Shown: positions 1-7,958, counted from the first letter of the stretch. The stretch is DNA of 36,045 nt from Leisingera daeponensis (GCF_019801465.1 NZ_JAHVJA010000020.1:1-36045), one strand, 5' to 3'. The notes: generated by a model from the letters alone, not told the origin. Numbers and translations: made by a program.

Positions 1-1
1 C

Positions 2-853
2 ACTGCTTTAGGCGCGGCAGCTTCTCTGCTGCTGGCAACGCTGGCGCAGGCCGCCACTGTCCGCGTGGATGGCCATGAAATCCATTACGAGGTGCATGGC
101 GACCCGGGTTCGGGCGGGGCGCCGGTCCTGATGCTGCACGGCGGCATGATGACCTTTGCCTCAAGTTTTGGCGCAATGACCCCTGAGCTGGCGCGGGACC
201 GGCCAGTGATCGGCGTCGAGCAGCAGGGGCATGGCCATACGCCGCTGAATAGCACCCCGATCACGCTGGAAGCCATGCGCCGCGACACCCTCGGGGTGCT
301 GGACGCGTTGTCAGTGGAGAAGGCCCATGTGGTCGGCTTCTCGGCCGGCGGCATGCTGGGCCTGGAACTAGCCGTGAACGCCCCGGAGCGCGTAGCCTCG
401 CTGACCGTGATTTCCGCGGCCGCAAGGCCCGGGGGCTTTGTCCCCGGCATCATCCGTATGCAGAAAGAACCGGGCTATCAGCCGCCGCCGGAAGTCCTGG
501 CGCTGATGCCCAGCGAGGAGGACTTTGCCCGGATGGCAGCTGAGATCGCGGAGAAGAACCCGGGCGGCGCAGCAACTGCGCCGGAAACAATGCAGAAGCT
601 GACCGCATTTATCACCTCGGGCTGGGGCTGGCCGGATGAGCAGATCGAGGAAATCACGGTGCCTGTGCTGGTTGTGAACGGGGACAATGATTTTATCCTG
701 CCTGAGCATGCTCTGCATCTGGCGAGGACCATCCCGGATGCGCAGCTGGCCATACTGCCCGGCACCACGCATTTGACCATTTTAGAACAGCCGGAGCTGC
801 TGCCAATGATCCGGAGATTCCTGCGGGAAGAGAGGGCCGAAGCCGGCGAATGA
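2..853 (+). CDS. Secreted alpha/beta hydrolase, 5' end outside the window
   Basis: The reading frame is open to the left edge, so the true start lies outside the window. The GTG at 65 is probably not the start. The codons from position 2 encode a hydrophobic Ala/Leu stretch ending in LAQA-AT, a typical Sec signal-peptide cleavage site, so the mature enzyme is exported. The mature part has an alpha/beta-hydrolase layout: an HGG oxyanion-hole motif early, the nucleophile elbow GFSAGG, an acid residue in VNGDNDF, and a late GTTH histidine. Substrate is unknown; esterase, lipase or lactonase-like activity are all possible. The stop at 851-853 overlaps an unrelated short open frame and no operon partner follows. 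I am confident of the fold and export but not of the function. Confidence 0.85.
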   Translation, partial: TALGAAASLLLATLAQAATVRVDGHEIHYEVHGDPGSGGAPVLMLHGGMMTFASSFGAMTPELARDRPVIGVEQQGHGHTPLNSTPITLEAMRRDTLGVLDALSVEKAHVVGFSAGGMLGLELAVNAPERVASLTVISAAARPGGFVPGIIRMQKEPGYQPPPEVLALMPSEEDFARMAAEIAEKNPGGAATAPETMQKLTAFITSGWGWPDEQIEEITVPVLVVNGDNDFILPEHALHLARTIPDAQLAILPGTTHLTILEQPELLPMIRRFLREERAEAGE

Positions 854-1068
854 GCTTGGCGGCATCAGCGGCGGGACAAAACAATCGACGGCTGCCGATA
901 TGTCTCTTTTTTCCAGTCCGCTTTGCGGACGGCATGGCCGGGGAGGTGCTGGCCGAAAAACCGTTGTGTGGGCACCGGTTAATACTCCGCGGCCGCAGAG
1001 GCGATCTGCTGACGGTCATTTGGCGGGATGGTCAACCTGCAGACGCCGGCCAACTTGCCACATCACAT

Positions 1069-1323
1069 TCAGTCTGTGCTGAGCTTCAGGCTGATCGCCC
1101 TAGCCCGCTCTACCAATTCAAACAGCTGTTCCTCATTTTCGGGATCTGCTCCAATTCGGCTGGCATCCTCTGTCCAGCTCCTGATATCGGCAGATGCCTG
1201 GTCAAGCAGCTGGATACCCGCGCTGTCAGTTTTTTGAGTTCGGATCCGCTCGCCCTGGCGTTCAGTCAGAATTGCGCAGAGTTCGGAATGAAGCTGTTCC
1301 AGTCTGGGATTGGGAAGTGGCAT
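1069..1323 (-). CDS. Small hypothetical protein (84 aa)
   Basis: An 84-residue protein begins at an ATG (1323) preceded on its strand by a strong ribosome-binding site (AAGGAGAAGG about 5 bases upstream), which is the main reason to accept it as real. It is rich in Glu, Arg, Leu and Ala with no membrane segment, no signal peptide and one cysteine. The pattern is that of a small, soluble, mostly helical protein (LEQLHSELCAILTERQ, then NEEQLFELVERARAISLKL). I do not recognise the family. It faces away from the PRC-barrel gene and stands alone. The 216 bases between it and the hydrolase hold nothing I can name. Confidence 0.6.
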   Translation of the reverse strand: MPLPNPRLEQLHSELCAILTERQGERIRTQKTDSAGIQLLDQASADIRSWTEDASRIGADPENEEQLFELVERARAISLKLSTD

Positions 1324-1554
1324 TGCCTTCTCCTTTGATCAAGTCAGTAGGACAACACTCATAACTGTACAGCAGTTCCGACTTGGGGGCATGCTCATTG
1401 GCCTGGGCGAAAAATGGCCGAAAACTGCCCAGCCCGAAGCGGCTTTTCGCAATAGCGGGCTATCACAAGCGCTTAGCCTGTCCCGACACGGAACCGATTA
1501 AGGCCGCATAACGTTCTTGCCATATCAACTTCTCTACTGCAGGAGGGTAAGACC

Positions 1555-2211
1555 ATGTCCTTTAAAAAACTAATGATCAGTACGGCCCTTGCATCGTTTC
1601 TGGCCGCACCAGCAGTTGCACAAGAAACTGCACCCGCTACCGATCCCGCCACGGGTCAAGCCGTTACAGATTTGGGCACGGATGCGATGAATAATTCGAT
1701 GACCATTGAAGAAATGACCGTGGATCAATTCATTGGCCTCAATGTTCTGAGCACAAATGGCGATGATGTAGGCGAGATCGACTACGTCCTGGGGCCATCA
1801 GGCGGTGACGACGAAGGTCAGGCGGTAATCGGTGTCGGCGGTTTCCTGGGCTTGGGTGAATACACGGTCTCGCTGCCCATCAGCGCGTTCGACTTTGATC
1901 CTGACGGACGGAACTTGATTGTGAACCTCACCGAGGAAGAACTTCGTGCGACCCCCGAATTTGATGAGTCCGGGGCTGAAAGCGTCGATGGTGACTTGAT
2001 GATGGCTGATCTCATGGGTAGCCCCGCGGCCGCTAGTGGCACCGACATGGAGGAAAAGGCAACCACGGATAGCAACGCGGCGACATCGAGTGACGATGCT
2101 ACAGACGCTGAACCGGATCCAGAGGCCGGGGCCGGGGCAGAAACCGGATCTGATGCAAACCCCGGTACTGAGACGGGAACGGACACAGACGTCGAAATCA
2201 TCACTGAGTGA
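1555..2211 (+). CDS. Exported PRC-barrel domain protein with acidic tail
   Basis: The ATG at 1555 follows an AGGAGGG ribosome-binding site. Residues 1-23 form a Sec signal peptide (KK then a hydrophobic run ending APAVAQ). Residues about 55-130 look like a PRC-barrel: DQFIGLNVLSTNGDDVGEIDYVL, then a GVGGFLGLGEYTVSLP strand pair and a conserved FDFD. The last 75 or so residues are low-complexity and rich in Asp, Glu, Thr, Ala and Gly (repeated TGSD/TGTD-like units), a flexible acidic periplasmic tail. PRC-barrel proteins of this exported type are common in alphaproteobacteria and often stress-induced, but their molecular role is poorly known. The gene is monocistronic; a methyltransferase remnant lies just downstream. 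Confidence 0.8.
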   Translation: MSFKKLMISTALASFLAAPAVAQETAPATDPATGQAVTDLGTDAMNNSMTIEEMTVDQFIGLNVLSTNGDDVGEIDYVLGPSGGDDEGQAVIGVGGFLGLGEYTVSLPISAFDFDPDGRNLIVNLTEEELRATPEFDESGAESVDGDLMMADLMGSPAAASGTDMEEKATTDSNAATSSDDATDAEPDPEAGAGAETGSDANPGTETGTDTDVEIITE

Positions 2212-2280
2212 TGCTGACGTGGCTGCGGAAACCGAAACCAACAACCAAAATTTGGCTCGCGCTTAGGGGCTTCTGCCGTA

Positions 2281-2577
2281 CTGACGGCGGAAGCCCTGCA
2301 TTGCGAAGAGGGAGAGGCGGGTCTACCGGAGACGCGCTACACCGCTAGCGCAGCGTGGCAGGCAGTACTGGAGCGCCGTACTGACTGGTTCGCGAAGGGG
2401 GTGCTTAAGCACCACCGGACCTTGGCAACAACCATCAGCACCCTGATCGGGACGGGTTTCGAACTGTGCCGGGTGGAAGAGTTTGCGCCCACACCTGAGC
2501 AGATTGCAGAGAACCCTTTCCTGGCCGAAGAACTGGAGCGGCCGATGATGTTACTGGTTTCGGCGAGCAAGATCTGA
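2281..2577 (+). pseudogene. 3' remnant of a class I SAM-dependent methyltransferase
   Basis: The frame ending with the TGA at 2575-2577 reads RRTDWFAKGVLKHHRT, then TLIGTGFELCRVEEFAPTPEQIA, then ERPMMLLVSASK. This closely follows the C-terminal third of a class I methyltransferase family, which typically ends in a KHHRT motif, a PTPEQI motif and a RPMFLLVSA strand. The SAM-binding Rossmann part is absent: upstream the frame runs through unrelated sequence into the 3' end of the PRC-barrel gene, and there is no ribosome-binding site. I infer a truncated gene whose 5' two thirds were deleted. The strong terminator that follows probably belonged to the intact gene. Confidence 0.65.
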
Positions 2578-2582
2578 TCGCG

Positions 2583-2618
2583 CCGCCGCCCAATCTAATC
2601 TACCGGGCGGCGGTTTTT
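2583..2618 (+). terminator. Rho-independent terminator
   Basis: Perfect 9-bp GC stem (CCGCCGCCC at 2583-2591 pairing with GGGCGGCGG at 2605-2613), a 13-base loop, then TTTTT. It sits 5 bases past the stop of the methyltransferase remnant and is oriented to stop plus-strand transcription. Confidence 0.85.
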
Positions 2619-2759
2619 CAAAATACTCAAGGGGCGCTGTTCCGGCATTCAACAAGCCACGCACGAACACCTGCCTGAGGACAGCCTATACTTTCACCGC
2701 ATCGCCAATAATTTCATGCAGTATGAGACGGATGCCGGCAGAGCCGCACTTTCTTTTCA

Positions 2760-3227
2760 TCATTTGAGAGATTGAGCGTATTCTTCCAGCTGCGTCGCGA
2801 CTGTGCCCCAGCCGTCGTAAAACCCCATGTTCTCATGGTTCTGGCGGGCTTCAGGAGAACGATGCCGTGCGGTTGCTGTGTAGGTCGTGCCGCCATTCCC
2901 ATCGTCTGCAAACTCGACGATGGCAGTCATAAAAGGATCGGCGGCGGGCTTCCAACCTTCACTGTATGTGTCGGTGAAGACCAGTCGTTCGTCTTCCACG
3001 ATCTCGAGAAACACGCCCTCGTTTTCCATCAGGTTGCCTTCGACATTCATCGTCGTATTGAACTTGCCCCCGACACGCAGATCAATTTCGCACGCTTCGA
3101 TACTATGCGGCTTGGGCACAAAGAAATTCTTGATGTGCTCAGGCGTTGTCCAGCATTCCCACAGCAAAGCGCGCGGCGCGTTGAGTGTGCGCGTGAATGT
3201 CAGGTCGGTTTTCGGATCGAGTTTCAT
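2760..3227 (-). CDS. SRPBCC / AHSA1-family protein
   Basis: This 155-residue protein matches the length and pattern of the activator-of-Hsp90-ATPase-homologue-1 branch of the SRPBCC superfamily. It opens with FTRTLNAPRALLWECWTTPEHIKNFF, has the DLRVGGKFNT strand and the ENEGVFLEIVEDERLVFTD strand, and ends in a long helix (GWGTVATQLEEYAQSL). These proteins form a helix-grip fold with a hydrophobic ligand cavity; bacterial members generally have no assigned substrate. Its start overlaps the stop of the upstream ArsR-type gene by 4 bases (ATGA), so the two are translationally coupled. ArsR/AHSA1 pairs are a recurrent bacterial arrangement in which the regulator controls the SRPBCC gene. Confidence 0.85.
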   Translation of the reverse strand: MKLDPKTDLTFTRTLNAPRALLWECWTTPEHIKNFFVPKPHSIEACEIDLRVGGKFNTTMNVEGNLMENEGVFLEIVEDERLVFTDTYSEGWKPAADPFMTAIVEFADDGNGGTTYTATARHRSPEARQNHENMGFYDGWGTVATQLEEYAQSLK

Positions 3228-3565
3228 TTGTTGCGCTCCTGCGTGAGGTTCCCGATGTAATCGTCAAAGCGGTCGAGCCGCCCCTCCCAGATTGCACTTT
3301 GTTCGCTCAGCCAGTCCTTGGCCGGCGTGAACGCACCGGGAGACAGTTCACAAACTCTGGTACGGCCATGCTTCTTCGATGTGATGAGGTTGGCTGCTTC
3401 CAGCTTCTTCAGATGCGACATGAAAGATGGCAGAGCCATGTCATGCGGCGCGGCCAACTCGCTGACAGATGCTTCACCTCGCGCAAGACGTTGGAGGATC
3501 TCGCGCCGAGTTGGGTCCCCGAGTGCGGAGAAGCAAAGGTCCAGAGTGGAATCATACTTAGACAT
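3224..3565 (-). CDS. ArsR-family transcriptional regulator
   Basis: A 113-residue winged-helix protein: FSALGDPTRREILQRLARGEASVSELA is the classic ArsR N-terminal helix-turn-helix start, and MALPSFMSHLKKLEAANLITSKKHGRTRVCEL is the recognition helix and wing. It has only two cysteines (in DLCF and RVCEL) and lacks the CxC metal-binding motif of true arsenic sensors, so it probably is not a metal sensor. It belongs to the subgroup paired with AHSA1 genes and is the first gene of the two-gene operon with the SRPBCC gene. The protein is likely autoregulatory; a short palindrome lies about 40 bases upstream of its start. Confidence 0.88.
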   Translation of the reverse strand: MSKYDSTLDLCFSALGDPTRREILQRLARGEASVSELAAPHDMALPSFMSHLKKLEAANLITSKKHGRTRVCELSPGAFTPAKDWLSEQSAIWEGRLDRFDDYIGNLTQERNK

Positions 3566-3604
3566 GCACCTAAGTAATAACGCTCGGCGCCCGGTGTCAA
3601 CTAA

Positions 3605-3624
3605 AGTTAGCAGATACCCTAACT
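3605..3624. promoter_or_regulatory. Candidate ArsR operator (inverted repeat)
   Basis: AGTTAG, 8 bases, CTAACT: a perfect 6-bp inverted repeat centred about 50 bases upstream of the ArsR start (on the minus strand). Position and symmetry fit an autoregulatory operator. No independent evidence beyond the symmetry. Confidence 0.4.
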
Positions 3625-3750
3625 ATCATTGAATTGCCGGACTGCGGTACTCGCCGCATTCAAACGAAAGAGCAGGTTGGCATCACTTACGCCCCACATT
3701 GCGGAGCGTAGGAATTTCCATTGAATGCAAACCGCAAGAAAGCTGATTGC

Positions 3751-4377
3751 CTAACGTTCCATTGCTCCCTTGCCAGCGAAAATCTTGTCTCGGAATTTTT
3801 CTATCCGGGCAATGCGGGTTGCAGATTTCTTGGCCTGGCTGAGGTTGAACATATAACTTCTCTGCCGCCCCGGCGTCAGGGCATAAAAGGCCTCGGACAG
3901 CTCCGGATCTGCGTCCAATGCGTCGCCTAGTTCGTCAGGCATGAGGATCTCGGCATGGGTTTTGGGCGGCTTCGTGCCTGCCTCGGCGTGATCCATAAGC
4001 TGCTGAAGGTATGCCTGGATCACAGGCTTCAATCCGGCCACCTGCCTGGCGCTGGTGAAGCGGATCATTCCCGCTGTCCGGCTGTTCGGCCCTTGCCGCT
4101 CAAGAACGCCTTCGGTGTCCTCCAGCAGTCCCGCGTTCATGAAGGTCAGCCGGAAGTCATCCCGGAAGGCCGTGACAAGCGCGATATTGCGGCCTGCGAA
4201 CATGTACATGGGATGGGCCCATTTCACCGTTTCCGGCAGCCCCATGCCAAGGCAGATGCGGCGCAGCAGATCAAGGCCTTCAGTCCATTGCCTGGCAGAG
4301 CAATCGGGCGTGGCAAATCTGTCGCACCGGCCGCAGCCCTTGGTGAAGAAATCATCGGGATCGGTGATCGTGGCCAT
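3751..4377 (-). CDS. YdeI/OmpD-associated family protein with DUF1801-like domain
   Basis: The ATG at 4377 is chosen over an in-frame ATG 21 codons upstream because a GAGGT element lies about 10 bases before it and the protein then starts in the usual way (MATITDPDDFFTKGCGRCDRF). The 208-residue product has an N-terminal domain of the DUF1801 type (ETVKWAHPMYMFAGRNIALVTAFRDDFRLTF) and a C-terminal YdeI/OmpD-associated part (PDELGDALDADPELSEAFYALTPGRQRSYMFNLSQAKKSATRIARIEKF). A CxxC-like Cys pair (GCGRCDRF) near the N-terminus is notable. The family has been called bacteriocin-protection or OmpD-associated, but its biochemistry is unknown. It is monocistronic, with about 190 empty bases on either side. 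Confidence 0.8.
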   Translation of the reverse strand: MATITDPDDFFTKGCGRCDRFATPDCSARQWTEGLDLLRRICLGMGLPETVKWAHPMYMFAGRNIALVTAFRDDFRLTFMNAGLLEDTEGVLERQGPNSRTAGMIRFTSARQVAGLKPVIQAYLQQLMDHAEAGTKPPKTHAEILMPDELGDALDADPELSEAFYALTPGRQRSYMFNLSQAKKSATRIARIEKFRDKIFAGKGAMER

Positions 4378-4572
4378 TGTTTGCTGGACCTCACGTTTCT
4401 GGTTCCTGGATAGAGGGAGTGCGCATTGCACCCGCGGCATTTCCGTGCAGACGAAGCGCGCCTTGGAACATCTAACCGGCTATGAGCACTCGAGACTACT
4501 GCTTTGGCACTTCTTCTCGCTTGAGTTGCATTACTGACGGACGGCAAATACAGATATGCAATCCGCCAAAGT

Positions 4573-5031
4573 TCATGTATCGCGGCGGAGACTGAAGAGA
4601 GAAAGAAAGTCTTCGGCTGCTGTTATGTCGCCCTCCACGTGAACGATCCCTTTGGCAGAGAGATCCGCCAAACGGGTACTGCCGTAGACCGCTTCTGCCA
4701 GCGTGTTGCCTGTGCCTGACAGCATAAAGCCTGTCTTTGGCGAGGTAACCGCCGTGGTATGCAGTTTGCCTCCGGACAGATGCACCTTAAAGGCCTCGCT
4801 GCTGATATCGAAGCCGGTCAATGCCTCGCGGCCTTCGGCTCTGCCCCGCATCAGGGTCACCCCCAAAGAAATCATCAGCGCAGAGGGGCTGATGAAGCGG
4901 GAGGGATCATGGCCCGGCACCGTCAGCGCCCAGCGGCACAGCGCCTCCAATGATCCCTGTTCCTCCAAGGCGATGGCCAACGAAATGTTGGAGGGTCCAA
5001 AACCGATGCCGATTGAACTGAAACACTTCAT
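4573..5031 (-). pseudogene. Chimeric remnant: ornithine N5-oxygenase start fused to alkyl-sulfatase C-terminal domain
   Basis: Counting from the ATG at 5031 (AGGA about 8 bases upstream), residues 1-26 read SSIGIGFGPSNISLAIALEE, the FAD-binding N-terminus of L-ornithine/lysine N-hydroxylases used for siderophores. By about residue 45 the sequence changes to a different family. LGVTLMRGRAEGREALTGFD, a GGKLHTT turn, FMLSGTGNTLAEAV and SAKGIVHVEGDITAAEDFLSLF follow the C-terminal SCP2-like domain of class B alkyl sulfatases (SdsA1/BDS1 type). Neither enzyme is complete: there is no NADPH domain and no metallo-beta-lactamase domain. The frame is open across the join, so a 152-residue protein could be made, but I regard it as a fusion of two deleted genes. 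Confidence 0.6.
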
Positions 5032-5109
5032 CTGTGTTGTCCTGAAACCTGCGCGCATTCGGCCAGGGCCGCCAAGCTGCCCTAGCGGCTCTGCGATGGG
5101 AGTTACCTA

Positions 5110-5622
5110 TTAGGTCAGATAAGCGGCGACGGCGGCAGCGTTGCCTGCCGGGTCTTCAATCGGGGCGAATACTTTCCGGATCACTCCATTCTCGATGACT
5201 AGTGTGATCCGGGTCAGAAGTGTCAATCCACCCGCCTCAAACCTTGGCAATCCCAGTTTCCCGGCGAGCGCCAACTGTTCGTCAGACAGGATAGGAAACG
5301 GTAGCGCCAAGCGCTCCACGACCTCTTTCTGATATCCTGTGTCCTGCGTCGACAGCCCGAATACGCGTGCGGCGCCGACCTCTAAAATCGAGTCAAAATG
5401 CTCCGCAAATCCTTTCGACTGCGGCGTGCAGCCACGTGCCCCGGGAATCTGGTCCCATCCTTCGATCGGCGGCTCATTCGGTGGGCTGGTACGCGGATAG
5501 GCGTGTACAACGGTTATCCCTGACAGCTGCGCCAGGCCCACTTCGGTGCCGTCGGTTGCAGGTAATGCAACGTCCGGCAAGGCTTTCCCGGTCAGTTCTT
5601 CAATAATACCGCTCTTTGTCAT
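5110..5622 (-). CDS. Peroxiredoxin (AhpC/TSA, PrxQ-like)
   Basis: This 170-residue protein has a thioredoxin-like peroxiredoxin fold: GKALPDVALPATDGTEVGLAQL at the start, the strand TVVHAYPRTSPP, and a cysteine in GARGCTPQ at the position of the peroxidatic Cys. ARVFGLSTQD and LPFPILSDEQLALAGKLGLP then follow in family order. An insertion of about 14 residues (NEPPIEGWDQIPGA) separates the strand from the active-site Cys, unlike canonical PxxxT/SxxC enzymes, marking a distinct PrxQ-like subgroup. Only one Cys is visible, so it would act as a 1-Cys enzyme and need an external thiol. Expected role: reduction of H2O2 or organic peroxides in the cytoplasm. Monocistronic. Confidence 0.82.
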   Translation of the reverse strand: MTKSGIIEELTGKALPDVALPATDGTEVGLAQLSGITVVHAYPRTSPPNEPPIEGWDQIPGARGCTPQSKGFAEHFDSILEVGAARVFGLSTQDTGYQKEVVERLALPFPILSDEQLALAGKLGLPRFEAGGLTLLTRITLVIENGVIRKVFAPIEDPAGNAAAVAAYLT

Positions 5623-6027
5623 GGTAAGGCTCCCACAACTTCAAAGCGATCTGCCTAGATCCGCCTCCCCTTAGCTACAACTTTTTTGAAAAATCATTTC
5701 GTACAATAAAAAATACCTCAAGTCACTGAATAAAAACACTTTCCTATTCTTCAGCCTACATTACCTTGCTAAATGCGAAGGTCATGCAGAAATTTCAGGA
5801 AAGCCCCCTTGCCACTCACGCAAGACTATTGCCCTCAAACCCATTGCCAGAAGTTCTTAATTCCGAAGTAAGAACTCAGACGTTCAAGGGGGCACCTGCT
5901 CAAAGTAAAGGCAACCAGAACTTTGAGCACTGACCGAGCCTGCGCGACGTTTGGCACGAACGGCGAAGTCGGCGTGAATCACTCCCCTTTAGCTACCGCT
6001 GAGATCAGGCGCAGCATTCGGTAGAGT
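5623..6027. other. Gene-free, AT-rich stretch
   Basis: About 400 bases with no supportable gene. The first part (5680-5770) is clearly more AT-rich than the rest of the window and would carry the peroxiredoxin promoter on the minus strand. A perfect 8-bp inverted repeat lies within it (see separate entry). Otherwise I see nothing. Confidence 0.5.
5852..5876. repeat. Inverted repeat in intergenic space
   Basis: AGTTCTTA, 9 bases, TAAGAACT: perfect 8-bp arms. There is no T-run, so it is not a standard terminator. It could be an operator or a hairpin left from a lost element. Confidence 0.4.
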
Positions 6028-6096
6028 GGGCTCTCACCAAGATTTCGCCGCGCCGGGCGTGAATGGCTGATCTCGGAGAACGAGGCCGTTCGCCTG
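6028..6096. repeat. Diverged 69-bp repeat, copy A
   Basis: Aligns without gaps to 34864-34932 at roughly 80% identity, including an uninterrupted 19-base match (GGGCGTGAATGGCTGATCT) and a shared AGGCCGTTCGCCTG end. In one plus frame both copies read GREWLI, two or three variable residues, then EAVRL, so they may be a shared protein-coding remnant. I do not recognise a family. Confidence 0.5.
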
Positions 6097-6264
6097 GTCG
6101 GGCTTGGACTAGCAGTGAGCCGGACAAAGCCGCCGCTGCCTATCCGGCTGTTTGCTGACGCAGCATCCGCTTGCAGGCGCGGCACTCTCATCGCTGCGTT
6201 GCAGCCGATGTCGCCAGACCGGTCATGTAAAGTGTATAACTTCAGACTTGATCTGACGGACACC

Positions 6265-6378
6265 TCAGCTTTTCGAGCTGATCCCTGCCTTGCGGCAAAC
6301 CTCGGCAAAGGACGTGCCGTCTTCCGCCTGCTTGATGATGAACGCCTTCTGCGCGTCCGTGAACTTCGATGCCTTCAT
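6265..6378 (-). pseudogene. IS3-family transposase OrfA, N-terminal remnant
   Basis: From an ATG at 6378, preceded by a purine-rich AGAGGAGCGG site, the minus strand reads KASKFTDAQKAFIIKQAEDG, then TSFAEVCRKAGISS, before a stop after 37 codons. This is the opening helix-turn-helix of IS3-family OrfA proteins (F-T-D-x-Q-x-x-x-I-x-x-Q-A-E-x-G...CRxxGxS). The remaining OrfA and all of OrfB are missing. It is one of two transposase scraps in this gene-poor interval. Confidence 0.7.
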
Positions 6379-6629
6379 GCGTTTCCGCTCCTCTCCCAGC
6401 CAGGGATTCTCTGCGGATGACTCTAATCAAAAGCGGGGGCGTTTTCGGGGATCATATCACGGACGACCAACGCCGTGCAGCGAGAATTCCAAATCGCCAT
6501 TTGGCAGATGGAATGGTAAGGAGTTCGAATGTTCTCCGAGCAAACCGAGAGCCAGTTCGGTGGCAAGAAAGCGGCAGATCGTAAGGCGGATTTCCTTTGG
6601 AAAGCGTTCTCAGGCAGTCATCGAGCAGC

Positions 6630-6891
6630 CTGTTCGAGAATGCGGGCTCAGGGAAATCCTTGCCTCATTAATCCGCGAACGATGTCGCCGCTCTCCGTCA
6701 ACCTGTCAAGAACCTCGGAAAGACCCCGACAAGCGGGCGCACTGGCATCTGCCGCGGGATACGCCTGTGGCCGCGCTCTAAGACCGCTACTTGAAGCCGA
6801 TTTGCGACCGCTTGAAAGGCACACCCGAAAATGCCTTGGATGGCACCCACCGGCTGAAACCTTCAGGGACGAACTCTTGAAGCTGAGATAG
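6630..6891 (+). pseudogene. IS30-family transposase remnant, internally deleted and frameshifted
   Basis: One frame reads VRECGLREI...RRSPSTCQEPRKDPDKRAHWHL, resembling the IS30 N-terminal HTH (GRSPSTxSRExRRN, DP-x-R-Y). It then continues through a stop into DRYLKPICDRLKGTP. After a one-base frame change the next frame gives RKCLGWHPPAETFRDELL and a stop. The last two pieces together are the typical IS30 C-terminus (LNxTPRKCLGxxTPAEVF). The central DDE catalytic region is absent, so this is a deletion remnant. The C-terminal match is good; the N-terminal part is tentative. Confidence 0.6.
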
Positions 6892-6955
6892 AAGGAAACG
6901 TCGCAACGGCGCTGGAGCCTTCGCCCTTTCGGCTGCAAAGTCGAAAATCTTTGGA

Positions 6956-7867
6956 TCAGTTCCAAAAGTCAGAAAACCAGCGGCTGTGGGCCGCGGCTTG
7001 CGAAACCAGCCAGGACGCAAACGCCTCGACGGTTGGGTTGCCCGTGTCCGTTGCAGGCAGGAGAAGAAAATATGCGTCCGGCGAAGGACGCCGGATGCGG
7101 AACGGCAATACCAGCTTGCCAGTTTCCAGATAGGCGCGCGTGGTCACTTCGTCTCCGATTGCCACACCATCGCCGCGCGCCGCGGCTTCAAGGCATAGCG
7201 TTGTGGAACTGTAAGTTCGCCCGTCGTCGGGTTTTATGCGAACGTTCGCAGAACTAAGAATGGTACGCCACCAGTAGGAAGACCGATCATGGATGAGCAT
7301 GTTGCTTTGCAAGTCCGACAGGTTGGGCTGTCCGCCATCACTATCAAAAAATCCTGGTGCCGCGACAGGAAACACCGAGTTGGCGAAAAGTGGCTCGACC
7401 CGGCAATTCTGCCAGTCGCCACGCCCCCATAAAACAGCGCAATCACAATCATAGGGCATCTCTGGCGGCTCGGTAAGCGAGGATTCTGATTGCAAAATCA
7501 GGCGGCGATCAGGATGGGCTGCGTCGAACCCCGGCAGGCGCGGAAACAACCACTGCTGGGCAAAATCCGCATCTGCCACGATATGCAGATGTTTTGGGCG
7601 TTGGATCGTAATCTCATCCAACCGATGACGCAGACCGGCAAAACTGGCGTTGACGGCCTGCATCACCAGCTGCCCGGCTTCCGTCAGGGTGACTTTGCGG
7701 TGGCTGCGAATAAACAGTTGTTGTCCTAGTTCTGTTTCCAGTCGGACAACCTGCTTGCTGACCGCTGACTGGGTCAGAAGCAATTCTTCGCCGGCTTTGG
7801 TAAAACTCTCGTGCCGTGCTGCGCATTCGAAAACACGCAGGGCATTGAGCGAGGGCAGACGGCGCAT
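6956..7867 (-). CDS. LysR-family regulator of the amine-catabolism operon
   Basis: The ATG at 7867 is preferred over an in-frame ATG eight codons upstream because GGAGGG lies about 7 bases before it. The 303-residue protein has the LysR winged HTH at residues 1-60 (RRLPSLNALRVFECAARHES, SFTKAGEELLLTQSAVSKQV, LETELGQQLF) and a GcvA-like effector domain after it (NMLIHDRSSYWW, LCLEAAARGDGVAIGD, CLEAA). It is divergent from the aminotransferase gene with 91 bases between the starts, the usual arrangement for a LysR protein that controls its neighbour and itself. The C-terminal 50 residues closely resemble the LysR remnant at 30535-30690, so the replicon once had two related regulators. Confidence 0.92.
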   Translation of the reverse strand: MRRLPSLNALRVFECAARHESFTKAGEELLLTQSAVSKQVVRLETELGQQLFIRSHRKVTLTEAGQLVMQAVNASFAGLRHRLDEITIQRPKHLHIVADADFAQQWLFPRLPGFDAAHPDRRLILQSESSLTEPPEMPYDCDCAVLWGRGDWQNCRVEPLFANSVFPVAAPGFFDSDGGQPNLSDLQSNMLIHDRSSYWWRTILSSANVRIKPDDGRTYSSTTLCLEAAARGDGVAIGDEVTTRAYLETGKLVLPFRIRRPSPDAYFLLLPATDTGNPTVEAFASWLVSQAAAHSRWFSDFWN

Positions 7868-7958
7868 TTTGCATTCCCTCCAGGAATTCAAAGCGGGAAA
7901 ATTATGAATTTGTCAGAAGTCACGGATGGCTGCAAGGTGTCAAAAAATGCGAGGAAAA
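7868..7958. promoter_or_regulatory. Divergent promoter region, lysR / aminotransferase
   Basis: 91 bases separate the two starts, enough for overlapping divergent promoters and a LysR site. The stretch AAAATTATGAATTTG is AT-rich compared with the flanks. I cannot fix -35/-10 boxes or a T-N11-A operator with confidence. The aminotransferase ribosome-binding site (GAGG, 7950s) is clear. Confidence 0.4.

Noticed and set aside
914-930. GTCCGC-TTT-GCGGAC hairpin next to a T-run
   Set aside because: The T-run precedes the hairpin on the plus strand and becomes an A-run after it on the minus strand, so it does not form a terminator in either direction.
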